Origin: Pseudofrankia coriaricola | Lineage (GTDB): Bacteria > Actinomycetota > Actinomycetes > Frankiales > Frankiaceae | Length of the DNA: 64,000 nucleotides | Direction of reading: 5' to 3' | Assembly: GCF_001854805.1 (NCBI RefSeq) | Contig: NZ_MBLO01000249.1 | Location: 12,564 to 76,563, forward strand | In this document: piece after piece, positions 21,928-29,822 of the stretch | How the letters are laid out: every line of letters begins with the position of its first letter | Position numbering within the stretch: the first letter of the stretch is position 1 | Notes under the pieces: model-generated | What the model was told of the DNA's origin: nothing | Database searches by the model: none | What the model saw: the letters and a program-made list of their open reading frames with translations, nothing else | Program-made: the position numbers and the translations under genes

Positions 21928-23817
21928 TCAGGGCAGAAGGGCGTCGAGCAGGGGGCTGGAGAAGACGCGGTTCGGGTCGTAGGTGTTCAGGGTCGCGACC
22001 GCCGTGTCGAAGTTGTCCCCGCCCGGCTGGCCGGTCCGCAGCGAGTTCGGCACCGTCGTGCCGATGGCGGTGCTGTCGGCCCATGCGGCGCTGTTCGTGT
22101 AGCCCCAGCCCTTGGACCATTCCACCCGGGCCGAGGCATAGCTGCCGGAATAGTTCGAGAAGACCCAGGCCTCGACCTCACGGTAGAACTGGTTCGCGTA
22201 CGGCGTACCGGGCACGGTGAGAATGTCCAGCCAGACCGCGACGTCCCATTCCGGATGGTCGGGCCGTGGCCGCAGCGCGGACAGCTGCGGCGAACCGGCG
22301 CTCGGGACGCCGACGTCGCCGGCGGCGTCGAGCCCGGTGACCCGGATCTCGACGGGCCCGTTCATCGGGTACTGGCCGTTGTTCCGGTACGTGTTCAGCT
22401 TGTTGTTGTAGTACGTGCAGAACTCGTTGATGACGCGCTGGATGTTCGACCGGCTGGTCAGGATCGCGTAGCCGTTGGCGGTGACGCGCAGCGTCGTCGG
22501 CCGGACATAGAGGAGCAGGTCCTTCGACCAGCCCCATATGTCCCAGGTCGAGGTGGTGATCAGGCCTGCGCCGACGACGGCGATCTGCGTCCCGCCGAGC
22601 GTCGGGGCGAGCTCGGGATGGCCGGCCGAGATCTGGCCGACCAGGTCGGTGATCGACGACGGCAGGCTGTCGGAGAACGAGTAGTTGTAGGGGCTGGAGA
22701 CCTGCCGCGACAGCAGTGGCTTGTTCGGGCTGCGGCTCCACACCTTCAGCCACGGGGTGTCGGTGAACGGGAACCAGATCGCCTCGACCCGGCCGGCGGA
22801 GTTGACGTAGCTGGCGAACGTGCGCCCGCTGGAGCCCTGCGTCGCGAACAGCTCCGTCCAGGGAACGTTGAACCAGCTCTGGCAGCGCAGCCGCTGGTTG
22901 GCGCCGACCTGCAGCGTCACCTCGGTGAGGAAAGCGCGGCCCAGGTGTGCCAGGAACGCCTTCGACGCCGCATCGGACCGGCTGAACGTGCGCAGCACGT
23001 ACTGACTGGTGGCGGAGTCCCAGACGACGGCCGTCAGTGACGTGATCAGGTTCGACAGCGACCCGTAGGTGGTGCCGGGGACCCGGGTCTCGCCACTGGC
23101 GGGGACGGCGGTGCCGTGCGCGTCGATCGCGAGCACGCCGCCGACGGTGAGGTCACCGGGAGCGGGGGTGGCGGTCAGGCCGTAGCCAGCGGCCTGCAGC
23201 TGGGTGAGCAGGCTGTCCATCGTCACGCCGGTCTGCGCCCGGACGGTCGCCGGGGTCGACCCGGACGGCCCGGTGATCGTGACGGCGGTGAGGTGCTGGG
23301 TGGTGTCGACGAAGATGACGTTGTTGCCGGACGACCCGACGGCGACGCTCAGTGGTGACCAGCCGTGCGCCATGCCGCGGGGACGGATCTTGTAGTTGTT
23401 CGCCCGCGCCCAGTTGGCGAGGGTCACCACGTCCGCGGGCGTCGCCGGCGCGCAGGTCCACACGCCGGTGACGTTGATCTCCCGCGACCAGTTCTGGAAC
23501 GTCTGCCGGTACAGCGGGATCGACGCCGGGAAGTTCGGCGGCGCCGGCGGGTCGGCGTGGGCCACGGCCACCCGCGCGACCGGCGTCCAGCCGACGGCGG
23601 TCACCGCCGCCGCACCGAGCGCCCCCGCCAGGACCGTGCGCCGGGTCCCGCCGCCCTCGGCGGCCATGGCACCGCCGTCCGGAATCGCCACACCGCCGCC
23701 CGCGCCCGGCCTGGCCGGCCAGGCCGGGCGGGCCAGGCCGGCTAGGCCGGCGCCGTCCGCGTCCTCACTGCCGCCGCCAGACCCCGCGCCGCCCCGGTCG
23801 TCGCGCCGTCGTCCCAT
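21928..23817 (-). CDS. Cholesterol oxidase, class II (VAO-type, covalent FAD), Tat-exported
   Basis: A 629-residue secreted flavoprotein closely resembling Brevibacterium sterolicum class II cholesterol oxidase, which oxidises and isomerises cholesterol to cholest-4-en-3-one. Shared landmarks are IRPRGMAHGWSPL (His151 matches the covalently flavinylated His), PGTTYGSLSNLITSLTAVVW, RRPDHPEWD-like RPRPDHPEWD, and PVEIR with Glu490 and Arg492 at the active-site positions. Arg59-Arg60 before a hydrophobic run is a Tat signal. The start at 23817 is supported by GGAGGAG eight bases upstream, giving an unusual 58-residue Gly/Pro-rich extension before the Tat motif. A palindrome just upstream may be its operator. 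Confidence 0.88.
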   Translation of the reverse strand: MGRRRDDRGGAGSGGGSEDADGAGLAGLARPAWPARPGAGGGVAIPDGGAMAAEGGGTRRTVLAGALGAAAVTAVGWTPVARVAVAHADPPAPPNFPASIPLYRQTFQNWSREINVTGVWTCAPATPADVVTLANWARANNYKIRPRGMAHGWSPLSVAVGSSGNNVIFVDTTQHLTAVTITGPSGSTPATVRAQTGVTMDSLLTQLQAAGYGLTATPAPGDLTVGGVLAIDAHGTAVPASGETRVPGTTYGSLSNLITSLTAVVWDSATSQYVLRTFSRSDAASKAFLAHLGRAFLTEVTLQVGANQRLRCQSWFNVPWTELFATQGSSGRTFASYVNSAGRVEAIWFPFTDTPWLKVWSRSPNKPLLSRQVSSPYNYSFSDSLPSSITDLVGQISAGHPELAPTLGGTQIAVVGAGLITTSTWDIWGWSKDLLLYVRPTTLRVTANGYAILTSRSNIQRVINEFCTYYNNKLNTYRNNGQYPMNGPVEIRVTGLDAAGDVGVPSAGSPQLSALRPRPDHPEWDVAVWLDILTVPGTPYANQFYREVEAWVFSNYSGSYASARVEWSKGWGYTNSAAWADSTAIGTTVPNSLRTGQPGGDNFDTAVATLNTYDPNRVFSSPLLDALLP

Positions 23818-23846
23818 CGCGGTCTCCTCCGTGCTCCGAGGGCCAG

Positions 23847-23865
23847 ATCTGATGGCCCATCAGAT
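23847..23865. promoter_or_regulatory. Palindromic operator candidate ahead of the cholesterol oxidase gene
   Basis: Perfect 9-bp inverted repeat ATCTGATGG-c-CCATCAGAT, centred about 40 bases before the start codon. A related imperfect site, ATGAGTCATCAGA, occurs at about 24014-24026. The nearby TetR gene (24448) is a possible binder. The site differs from the mycobacterial KstR motif as I know it. Confidence 0.6.
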
Positions 23866-24041
23866 AGTGGGAGCACGAAGGTAAGAGCGCGAGAGGAGCA
23901 AGGTCAACAGTTTTGGGCGTGCCTTCACATCGCCGCTGGTCACGGTCCTGATGTGCGGCGGAATGTGGGCCCGGTCTGCGGCCGGTTCCCCGCGGCTTCC
24001 TGGTAGAAGACCTTATGAGTCATCAGAAAGAAGAGACACTG

Positions 24042-24374
24042 CTACCGTGGGTAACTTCCGCTGCGGGTACGGTTCCCGGGCCGGGTGGCCGGGCCGAAGC
24101 CCGGCGGACGTGAACGACGATGCCGTCGCATCCGATGGATGATCACGGCCATGTCCGCCAGGGCGGTGGCCCCGACGACGCAGAGCAGGATGGCGGGCAC
24201 CGTCCAGCCGGCGGCGGCGAACAGCCCCGCGACGACACCACAGAACACCAGCCCGAAGAACGCGAGCGCGGCCCGCAGCCGCAACGGGCTTCGGGCCGGC
24301 GCCGCGCCGGTGAACGCGGCGAACCTGCCGGCGGAGCGACGCGGCGCATCCGGCTGGCGTTGGGGAGGAAGCAT
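24042..24374 (-). CDS. DUF6343-like small membrane protein
   Basis: A 110-residue protein with a basic N-terminus (RSPLRLR) and two membrane helices in AALAFFGLVFCGVVAGLFAAAGW and VPAILLCVVGATALADMAVII, then a basic cytosolic tail (RMRRHRRSR). This layout matches the actinobacterial DUF6343 family, of unknown function. ATG at 24374 is used; a GTG at 24383 is equally possible. It lies 73 bases downstream of the TetR gene on the same strand, so the two may be co-transcribed. Confidence 0.7.
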   Translation of the reverse strand: MLPPQRQPDAPRRSAGRFAAFTGAAPARSPLRLRAALAFFGLVFCGVVAGLFAAAGWTVPAILLCVVGATALADMAVIIHRMRRHRRSRPPGFGPATRPGNRTRSGSYPR

Positions 24375-24447
24375 CCGAGTCACGTCGTCCGGTGTGCCCG
24401 GGACGCGGCGCCCGAACCACGCTATCCGAGCGGCCCCGTGCGCCAGG

Positions 24448-25164
24448 TCACTCCTGGAGGTGCTGGAGGTGCTGGTGGAGCTGGAGGTGCTGGTCGAGTT
24501 GGGTGACGATGTCGCGCCAGTCGTCGCCGCGGCGGGCGGCGATGCCGGCGAGCACTGTGGTGAACTGATCGGTCGGCCTCGACGCGGGCGGCGGGCCGTC
24601 GGCGAGCATCGCGCGCAGGTGCCCCAGGTCCGACGGGTCGCGCTGGGCGAACACCCGCTGGTAGTCCAGCGCGACCGGATGGTTGGACACATCGGACTCC
24701 CGGTGGCGGCTCTCGATGACCGCGGCGCCCATCGCGCACTGTGTCACCAGGATGTAGGCCTCGAAGGCCTCGCACGCGCCGAATCCCCGGCGCACCAGCG
24801 CCGCGATCACGGCCTCCAGCGCGTCGACCATCCGGTCCAGCCCGAAGGCGCCGCTCATGACCTGGGCCAGCAGCGCGGGCGACTCGACGAAGGTGCGCCG
24901 GATGACGTCCGCCCACTCCAGCAGCCACAGCGACCAGTGCTGTCCTCGGTCGATCGGCAGCGCGATCATCGCCGCGGACTCCTCGGCGGCCAGGCGCAGC
25001 AGGTCGTCGCGGCCCCGCACGTAGTGGTAGAGCCCGGGGACGCTCACGCCGAGCCGTTCGGCCACCGAGCGTAGGCTGACCTGGTCGATGCCGATCTCGC
25101 CGGCGGCCCTGGCGATCGTCGCCCGGTCCATCCGGGGCGGACGCCCTACCCGGCGCTCGACCAT
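24448..25164 (-). CDS. TetR family transcriptional regulator
   Basis: A 238-residue repressor-type regulator. The helix-turn-helix is in IGIDQVSLRSVAERLGVSVPGLYHYVRGRDDLLRL, after the usual basic start RVGRPPRMDRATIARAA. The ligand domain is mostly helical and ends in a His/Gln/Leu-rich tail encoded by degenerate GGTGCTGGA repeats. ATG at 25164 has GGGGGGAGG just upstream. It lies 148 bases after the enoyl-CoA hydratase gene on the same strand and upstream of the cholesterol oxidase gene, so it may control lipid or sterol catabolism; the ligand is unknown. Confidence 0.88.
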   Translation of the reverse strand: MVERRVGRPPRMDRATIARAAGEIGIDQVSLRSVAERLGVSVPGLYHYVRGRDDLLRLAAEESAAMIALPIDRGQHWSLWLLEWADVIRRTFVESPALLAQVMSGAFGLDRMVDALEAVIAALVRRGFGACEAFEAYILVTQCAMGAAVIESRHRESDVSNHPVALDYQRVFAQRDPSDLGHLRAMLADGPPPASRPTDQFTTVLAGIAARRGDDWRDIVTQLDQHLQLHQHLQHLQE

Positions 25165-25312
25165 GCAACCTCCCCCCGCTGTCGTCGTTTCCGCTGCCGA
25201 TCCGGGTCGTTCGCCACTCAGTCTGACCGAGTGCGCGCGGTTCGTGGCGGAACGCGGCGAGCAACGGTGGGAAGGACAGCCGGACATCGGCCAGAAGTGG
25301 TGGGGAAGGCCC

Positions 25313-26062
25313 TTACCGCTTGGTGAGCCTGGCGATGGCGGCCTGGGCCTCGGGGGACCTGGAGGTGCGGGTGAAGACCTCGCCCTCCAGTGCCGCGGCC
25401 GCGTGCAGCTCGGCGATCGTCGTCTCGCCGTGCAGCAGCTTGCGGACCGCCGCGAGCGCGCCCGCGGGGCGGGCGAGCAGCGCCTCGACCCGGTCGGCGA
25501 CCCGCGCCCGCAGCGCGCCGGCGTCCGGCAGCACCTCGGTGATGATCCCGGCCTCCAGCCCCTCCTGCGCGCTGAAGACATCCCCGAACAGCAGCAGCCT
25601 CGCCGCCCGCTGCGGCCCGGTGACCCGCGGCAGCAGCACCGACGACGCCGCCTCCGGCACCACCCCTAGGTTGACGAACGGCATCCCGAACTTCGACCGC
25701 GCCGTCGCGTACACCAGGTCGCAGTGCAGCAGCATGGTCGTGCCGATGCCGATCGCCGCGCCGTCGACCTCGGCGACCAGCACCTTCGTCGTGTCGATGA
25801 GCGCCCGGATGAAGCGGGCGGTCGGGCCGCTCGGCTCGAGGACGTCGTGTTCGGCGATGTCGGCCAGTTCGTTGCCGGCGGTGAACGCGCCGCCGCTGCC
25901 GGTGAAGAGCACGACCCGGACGGACTCGTCGGCCTCCGCGCCGACCAGCGCGTCGCCGAGCGCCTGGTACATGTCCTGCGTGATCGCGTTGCGCTTGTCC
26001 GGCCGGTTGATCCGGACGGTCAGCACCCCGCCGGCTGCCTCGGTCTGCACGTGATCGGTCAT
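25313..26062 (-). CDS. Enoyl-CoA hydratase/isomerase family protein
   Basis: A 249-residue crotonase-fold enzyme. The oxyanion hole segments are NRPDKRNAIT/GGAFTAGNEL and DGAAIGIGTTMLLHCDLVYA. In the second region, the residues aligning with the two catalytic Glu of true hydratases read FVNLGVVPEAASSVLLP: one Glu is present, the other position is Asn/Val-like, so an isomerase or another crotonase reaction is possible. GGAG precedes the ATG. Its neighbours (TetR, ferredoxin, acyl-CoA synthetase) suggest acyl-CoA catabolism. Confidence 0.85.
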   Translation of the reverse strand: MTDHVQTEAAGGVLTVRINRPDKRNAITQDMYQALGDALVGAEADESVRVVLFTGSGGAFTAGNELADIAEHDVLEPSGPTARFIRALIDTTKVLVAEVDGAAIGIGTTMLLHCDLVYATARSKFGMPFVNLGVVPEAASSVLLPRVTGPQRAARLLLFGDVFSAQEGLEAGIITEVLPDAGALRARVADRVEALLARPAGALAAVRKLLHGETTIAELHAAAALEGEVFTRTSRSPEAQAAIARLTKR

Positions 26063-26100
26063 GACCGTCTCCTACCAATCTCGCGGGTGCGGCGGGCGCG

Positions 26101-26219
26101 CGGCCGGACGCTCCGCGCCCGCCGCTGCGCCCGCCTGTCGGGCGCGGAGCGCCCTTCCCGGCTGGATCCGGGTCGATGTACATGACGGTGGTCGGGCTGG
26201 ATTCGGGCTGACGAGGTGG
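26101..26219. repeat. Dispersed repeat, family C, copy 1
   Basis: Intergenic stretch sharing long identical blocks with 37893-38043: GGCCGGACGCTCCGCGCCCG at its start, TGTCGGGCGC and GAGCGCCCT in the middle, and GGGCTGACGAGGTGG at its end. The middle also carries ATGACGGTGGT, found again at 38156-38166. It fills most of the gap between enoyl-CoA hydratase and ferredoxin genes. Confidence 0.7.
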
Positions 26220-26295
26220 GGTCGGCTACCGCTCATCGACGAGGCGGCCGGGCCGCGCCGGTCCATCCGGCGCTCCGCCCGGCCGCGGGACCGCC

Positions 26296-26484
26296 TTAGT
26301 CGACGAGCTTGATGGCCTGCTTCGGGCAGGAGCGCACGGCCTTCTCCAGGTCCGGACGCAGCGACTCGTCGGGCTCCTCGACGACCGACAGGTACTCGTT
26401 GTCGTCCAGCTCGAACACCGACGGCACCAGCCCGACACAGATCGCGTTGCTCTCGCAGACGTCCCAGTCGACTACGACCCGCAT
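26296..26484 (-). CDS. 3Fe-4S (P450-type) ferredoxin
   Basis: A 62-residue ferredoxin. The cluster ligands are the two Cys of CESNAIC near the start and the Cys of RSCPKQAI near the end, the C-x5-C...CP pattern of single [3Fe-4S] ferredoxins that carry electrons to cytochromes P450. AAGGAGG lies just before the ATG. No P450 or ferredoxin reductase gene is in the neighbourhood, so its partner is elsewhere. Two copies of CAGTGGTGATCCCG lie directly upstream (26498-26525). Confidence 0.92.
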   Translation of the reverse strand: MRVVVDWDVCESNAICVGLVPSVFELDDNEYLSVVEEPDESLRPDLEKAVRSCPKQAIKLVD

Positions 26485-26824
26485 GATGACCCTCCTTCAG
26501 TGGTGATCCCGCAGTGGTGATCCCGCCGGTGCAGGAGCGCCGACGCGGCGCTGCCCGGGGTTCCTGCCGGATCGGCGGAGCTTGCGGAGCCGATCTGGCA
26601 GGTCCGGGCGGCCCGTAACCCCCATCAAACCGCATATGACCTACCACGAGCAGGCTGCCCACGCACCAGCCTGCCGTATCCCCGGGCCTCGGCCGGACAG
26701 CCACCCGCGGCTACCACCAGTGGTAGTTGCCGCCGGCATGCTGGCATCTCCCACGAAACCAGCGACGGATCGGCCCGGTCGCCGACCGCGGCCCGTGACA
26801 TGCAGATTGGATACGTTCTGGTTC
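26485..26824. other. Divergent intergenic region with tandem 14-mer and a family A repeat
   Basis: Between divergent ferredoxin and acyl-CoA synthetase genes. It holds a tandem 14-mer (26498-26525) next to the ferredoxin start, a family A palindrome (26554-26608), and CCCATCAAACCGCATATG (about 26624-26641), which resembles the reverse of CATATGGGGTTTTGATGGG near 52679. No gene is seen. Confidence 0.5.
26554..26608. repeat. Dispersed palindromic repeat, family A, copy 2
   Basis: Imperfect palindrome with left arm CCGGGGTTCCTGCCGGATCG and right arm CGATCTGGCAGGTCCGGG around a GGAGCTTGCGGA core. The right arm is nearly the same as that of copy 1 at 20503-20520, and the left arm matches the copy at 47401. 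Confidence 0.75.
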
Positions 26825-28288
26825 ATGCTGGCGGAGACGGTGCGGGAGGCGGCTCGGCGGTTCGGGGACGCGGTGGCGTTCGTCGACCCGGACGGAACCC
26901 GGCTCTCGTTCGCGGCGCTGGACACCGGTTCGGACGCGGTCGCGGCCGGGCTCGCGGCCCGCGGGCTGGGCGCCGGCGACCGGCTGGTCCTGCGGATCGC
27001 CTCGACAAGCCGCTACGTGCTCGCCTACGCCGCCGCCGCGAAACTTGGCGCGGTCACCGCCGGGGTGAACCCGGTGCTCGCCCCGCCCGAGCAGGAACGG
27101 CTCGCCGGGCTCGCCGACCCGGCCGTCGTGCTCACGGACGGCGCGGAGGTCGACGAGCTGGCTGCCTACGGCTCGGCGGTGCTCGAGGCCGGTTCGGCGG
27201 CCGTGCCCGGTCCGTTGCCGGCCGACGAGAGCCGCCCGGTCGCGATCGTGTTCACCTCCGGTACCACCGGCCTGCCCAAGGCGGCCGTCTTCACCGAGCG
27301 GCAGCTGCGTGCCGTCACCCGGATCGACACCGGCGGCGTCTGGGCGGACCGGCCCGGTGAGGCGACGATGGCGACCACCCAGTTCGCCCACGTCGGGTTC
27401 ATGACAAAGCTGCCCTGGTACCTCCAGCGCGGCCATCGCATGCACATCCAGGGCCGCTGGCGGGCCCGCGACACCCTGGCGATGCTCGCCGAGCACCGGA
27501 TGACGACCGTCAACGCCGTCGCCCCGCAGCTCGCGCTGCTGTTACGCGTCCCGGACTTCGACAGCTTCGACCTGAGTGCCGTCGGGCTGATCATCGCGGG
27601 AGCGGCGGCGTCGCCGCCGGCGCTCGTCGAGGAGGCCCGCCGCCGGCTCGGCGCCCCATACAGCGTCCGCTACTCCTCCACCGAGTCGGGGGGCTGCGGC
27701 CTGGGCACCGCGCCGGACGCCGACGACGAGGAGGCGCTGTTCACGATCGGCCGGCCGCGTCCCGGCATCGCCTGCGAGATCCGTGACGACGATGGCCACC
27801 TGGCCGGCACCGGTGACGTCGGCGAGCTGTGGCTGCGCACCCCGAGCGCGTTCGCCGGCTACTGGCGCGACCCGGCGGCGACGGCGGCGACGGTCGTCGG
27901 CGGCTGGATCCGCACCGGCGACCTGGGCCGGATGGACGAGCGGGGCCTGGTCCGGCTGGTCGGCCGGCGCAAGGAGATGTTCATCCGCGGCGGCTACAAC
28001 GTCTACCCGGCCGAGGTGGAGGCCGCGCTCGGCACCCACCCCGCCGTCGCCCAGTGCGCCGTCGTGCCCCGGCCCGACCCGGTGATGGGCGAGATCGGCG
28101 TCGCCGTCGTCGTCCCCCGCGACGGCGCCCGCCCGCCGACGCTCGCCGAGCTGCGTGACCACCTCTCCGGCCTCGTGGCGCGCTACAAGCTCCCCGAGGA
28201 CCTGCGCCTGGCCGCCGACCTGCCCCTCACCGCCGTCCACAAGCTCGACCGCGCCACCCTCACCCGCCAGATCCTCGGAACCTCCTGA
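26825..28288 (+). CDS. AMP-dependent acyl-CoA synthetase/ligase
   Basis: A 487-residue adenylate-forming enzyme that should activate a carboxylic acid to its CoA thioester. The P-loop-like motif is FTSGTTGLPKAA, the A5-type motif YSSTESGG, the A7 motif WIRTGDLGRMDE and the hinge RRKEMFIRGGYNVYPAEVE; the C-terminal catalytic Lys is in VHKLDR. Length is at the short end of the family. ATG at 26825 is chosen by alignment, because the upstream in-frame residues are unlike the family; there is no clear Shine-Dalgarno, so a leaderless transcript is possible. Convergent with the LON-domain gene, only 11 bases apart. Confidence 0.88.
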   Translation: MLAETVREAARRFGDAVAFVDPDGTRLSFAALDTGSDAVAAGLAARGLGAGDRLVLRIASTSRYVLAYAAAAKLGAVTAGVNPVLAPPEQERLAGLADPAVVLTDGAEVDELAAYGSAVLEAGSAAVPGPLPADESRPVAIVFTSGTTGLPKAAVFTERQLRAVTRIDTGGVWADRPGEATMATTQFAHVGFMTKLPWYLQRGHRMHIQGRWRARDTLAMLAEHRMTTVNAVAPQLALLLRVPDFDSFDLSAVGLIIAGAAASPPALVEEARRRLGAPYSVRYSSTESGGCGLGTAPDADDEEALFTIGRPRPGIACEIRDDDGHLAGTGDVGELWLRTPSAFAGYWRDPAATAATVVGGWIRTGDLGRMDERGLVRLVGRRKEMFIRGGYNVYPAEVEAALGTHPAVAQCAVVPRPDPVMGEIGVAVVVPRDGARPPTLAELRDHLSGLVARYKLPEDLRLAADLPLTAVHKLDRATLTRQILGTS

Positions 28289-28299
28289 CCTTGGTGCCG

Positions 28300-29031
28300 T
28301 CAGTTCAGGCTGGGCGGGATGCGGGCGAGGCCGGGGGAGCTGACCGTGGTGATCGTGGTCAGCAGGGCGAGCTCGCGGCGCAGCATGGCCTGCTCGGCAC
28401 GCAGCCGGCTCGCTGCGTCCGGGGCCTCGAGCAGTTCCTGCCGGTGCGCGATGTCCGGCACGACCGCGGCGGCGACCAGGTAGGACAGCGCCGCCGGCTC
28501 GTCGGGCAGGTCGGGCAGGCGGATCTCCAGCGCCTTCTTCTCGGCCAGCCTGGCGGTGTACTCGCGCAGCAGGCCCTGTACCGCCGGCACCAGCGCGACC
28601 GCGGCCTCGGCGTCGCCGGCCTCGTCGGCCAGGTAGGCAACCTCGCCGATCAGGTAGGGCCGGCTCTCGACGTCGACCGAGCGGATCGTGAAGCGGCGCT
28701 CCCCGACGGTCATCAGCGAGTAGCGGCCGTCCGGGAGCCGCTGGGCCCGGCGCAGCACCGCCGCACAGCCGACGTCGTAGAGCTCGGGGCGCTGCGGGCC
28801 GACCTCGCGGCCGTGCCGGATCGCGACGACGCCGAACGCGCGCGGCGTGTCCTCGGGCAGGTCGAGCAGGTCGCCGACCAGCTCCCGGTAGCGGGGCTCG
28901 AAGATCTGCAGCGGCAGCAGCAGGCCGGGCAGCAGCACCGTTCCGAGCGGGAACAGCGCCAGCCGCTCGGTCGCCGGCCCGCCGTCCTGATCGCCGGGCG
29001 CCTCGTCCGTTCCCGTCGGTTCGTCCGTCAC
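28300..29031 (-). CDS. Stand-alone LON peptidase N-terminal (substrate-binding) domain protein
   Basis: A 243-residue protein consisting of the LON-N/PUA-like fold without ATPase or protease. The signature is ALFPLGTVLLPGLLLPLQIFEPRYREL and VGCAAVLRRAQRLPDGRYSLMTVGERRF. Such proteins are widespread in actinobacteria and are thought to bind unfolded protein or a partner, but the role is unknown. The C-terminal half is helical and charged. No linked protease gene is adjacent. Confidence 0.9.
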   Translation of the reverse strand: MTDEPTGTDEAPGDQDGGPATERLALFPLGTVLLPGLLLPLQIFEPRYRELVGDLLDLPEDTPRAFGVVAIRHGREVGPQRPELYDVGCAAVLRRAQRLPDGRYSLMTVGERRFTIRSVDVESRPYLIGEVAYLADEAGDAEAAVALVPAVQGLLREYTARLAEKKALEIRLPDLPDEPAALSYLVAAAVVPDIAHRQELLEAPDAASRLRAEQAMLRRELALLTTITTVSSPGLARIPPSLN

Positions 29032-29240
29032 ACTCGCCGCCTCCGTCCCCTTCGCCCCATGGTCCCACCGCGCGGGCCCGGACGCCCTGCCCCTGGCCTT
29101 GTCCGTCGGGCTGTCTCGGGTCGAGGCGTCCGCCGTGTCTTATGCCCCGGTTTGGGGAGTATTCACCTACTGCTGGTCCGGTGGCCGCCGGAGGTGCCAC
29201 CGCCCGGGTCTTCGGAGTCCCTGGCGGTCAGGGCGGCGGG

Positions 29241-29594
29241 CTACGGGAAGCGGCGGGTCAGCGGCTCGCGCTGGTGGGCGGCGCGAGTGAAGAACCGGAG
29301 GGTGGCTGGCTTCGGCTCGGGCGTGGACCAGTGGGAGCTGACGACAGGCTGGACGGGCCGCGTGGCGCGGCGTGGCAGGCCCGAGACATCCGCCCAGGAG
29401 ACATTCAGGCTGCCGCACTGCGGGCAGCGCTGGCCCAGCATCGGCGGCGGCACCGGCACCCCCCGGCGGAAGTAGGTCTCCAGGAGGTCGCCCTCGTAGC
29501 CGGTCCACCGGACCACCTCGTAGCCCTGCCGCCACTCCAACTGGCAGTGACGGCACGTGAACAGCACCTCGACCGGTGTCCGCTCGACCTCCAT
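29241..29594 (-). CDS. Zinc-ribbon hypothetical protein
   Basis: A 117-residue protein with two CxxC pairs, CRHC (14-17) and CPQC (57-60), forming a probable zinc ribbon around a tryptophan/tyrosine-rich middle (WRQGYEVVRWTGYEGDLLETYF). The basic C-terminal third (PLPRRATRPVQP...REPLTRRFP) could touch nucleic acid. GGGAGG lies seven bases before the ATG. It is divergent from the dCTP-deaminase-like gene, 228 bases away. Family not recognised. Confidence 0.72.
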   Translation of the reverse strand: MEVERTPVEVLFTCRHCQLEWRQGYEVVRWTGYEGDLLETYFRRGVPVPPPMLGQRCPQCGSLNVSWADVSGLPRRATRPVQPVVSSHWSTPEPKPATLRFFTRAAHQREPLTRRFP

Positions 29595-29822
29595 GGCGAC
29601 CTCCCGCTCTCGCGGAGCCGGAGCACATCGGGGCGCCGGCCCCGAAGAGGAACTGCCCAGGGCCCTCACACCCAACCAGCGCCCCACACCCGGCCGTGGC
29701 GGCGACAGCGGACGGAGACACCTGGGAGTGGCTACCGGGCCGCGTTGCGACCGCGGCAGGGGCGCTGACAGGGTGGTGGGGGAGACGCCGTCCGGTGGGG
29801 ATGGCGAGCCGGCAAGGAGACC

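Noticed and set aside
23847-23865. KstR-type sterol regulator site
   Set aside because: The palindrome ATCTGATGG/CCATCAGAT does not match the KstR motif as I know it, so only a generic operator is called.
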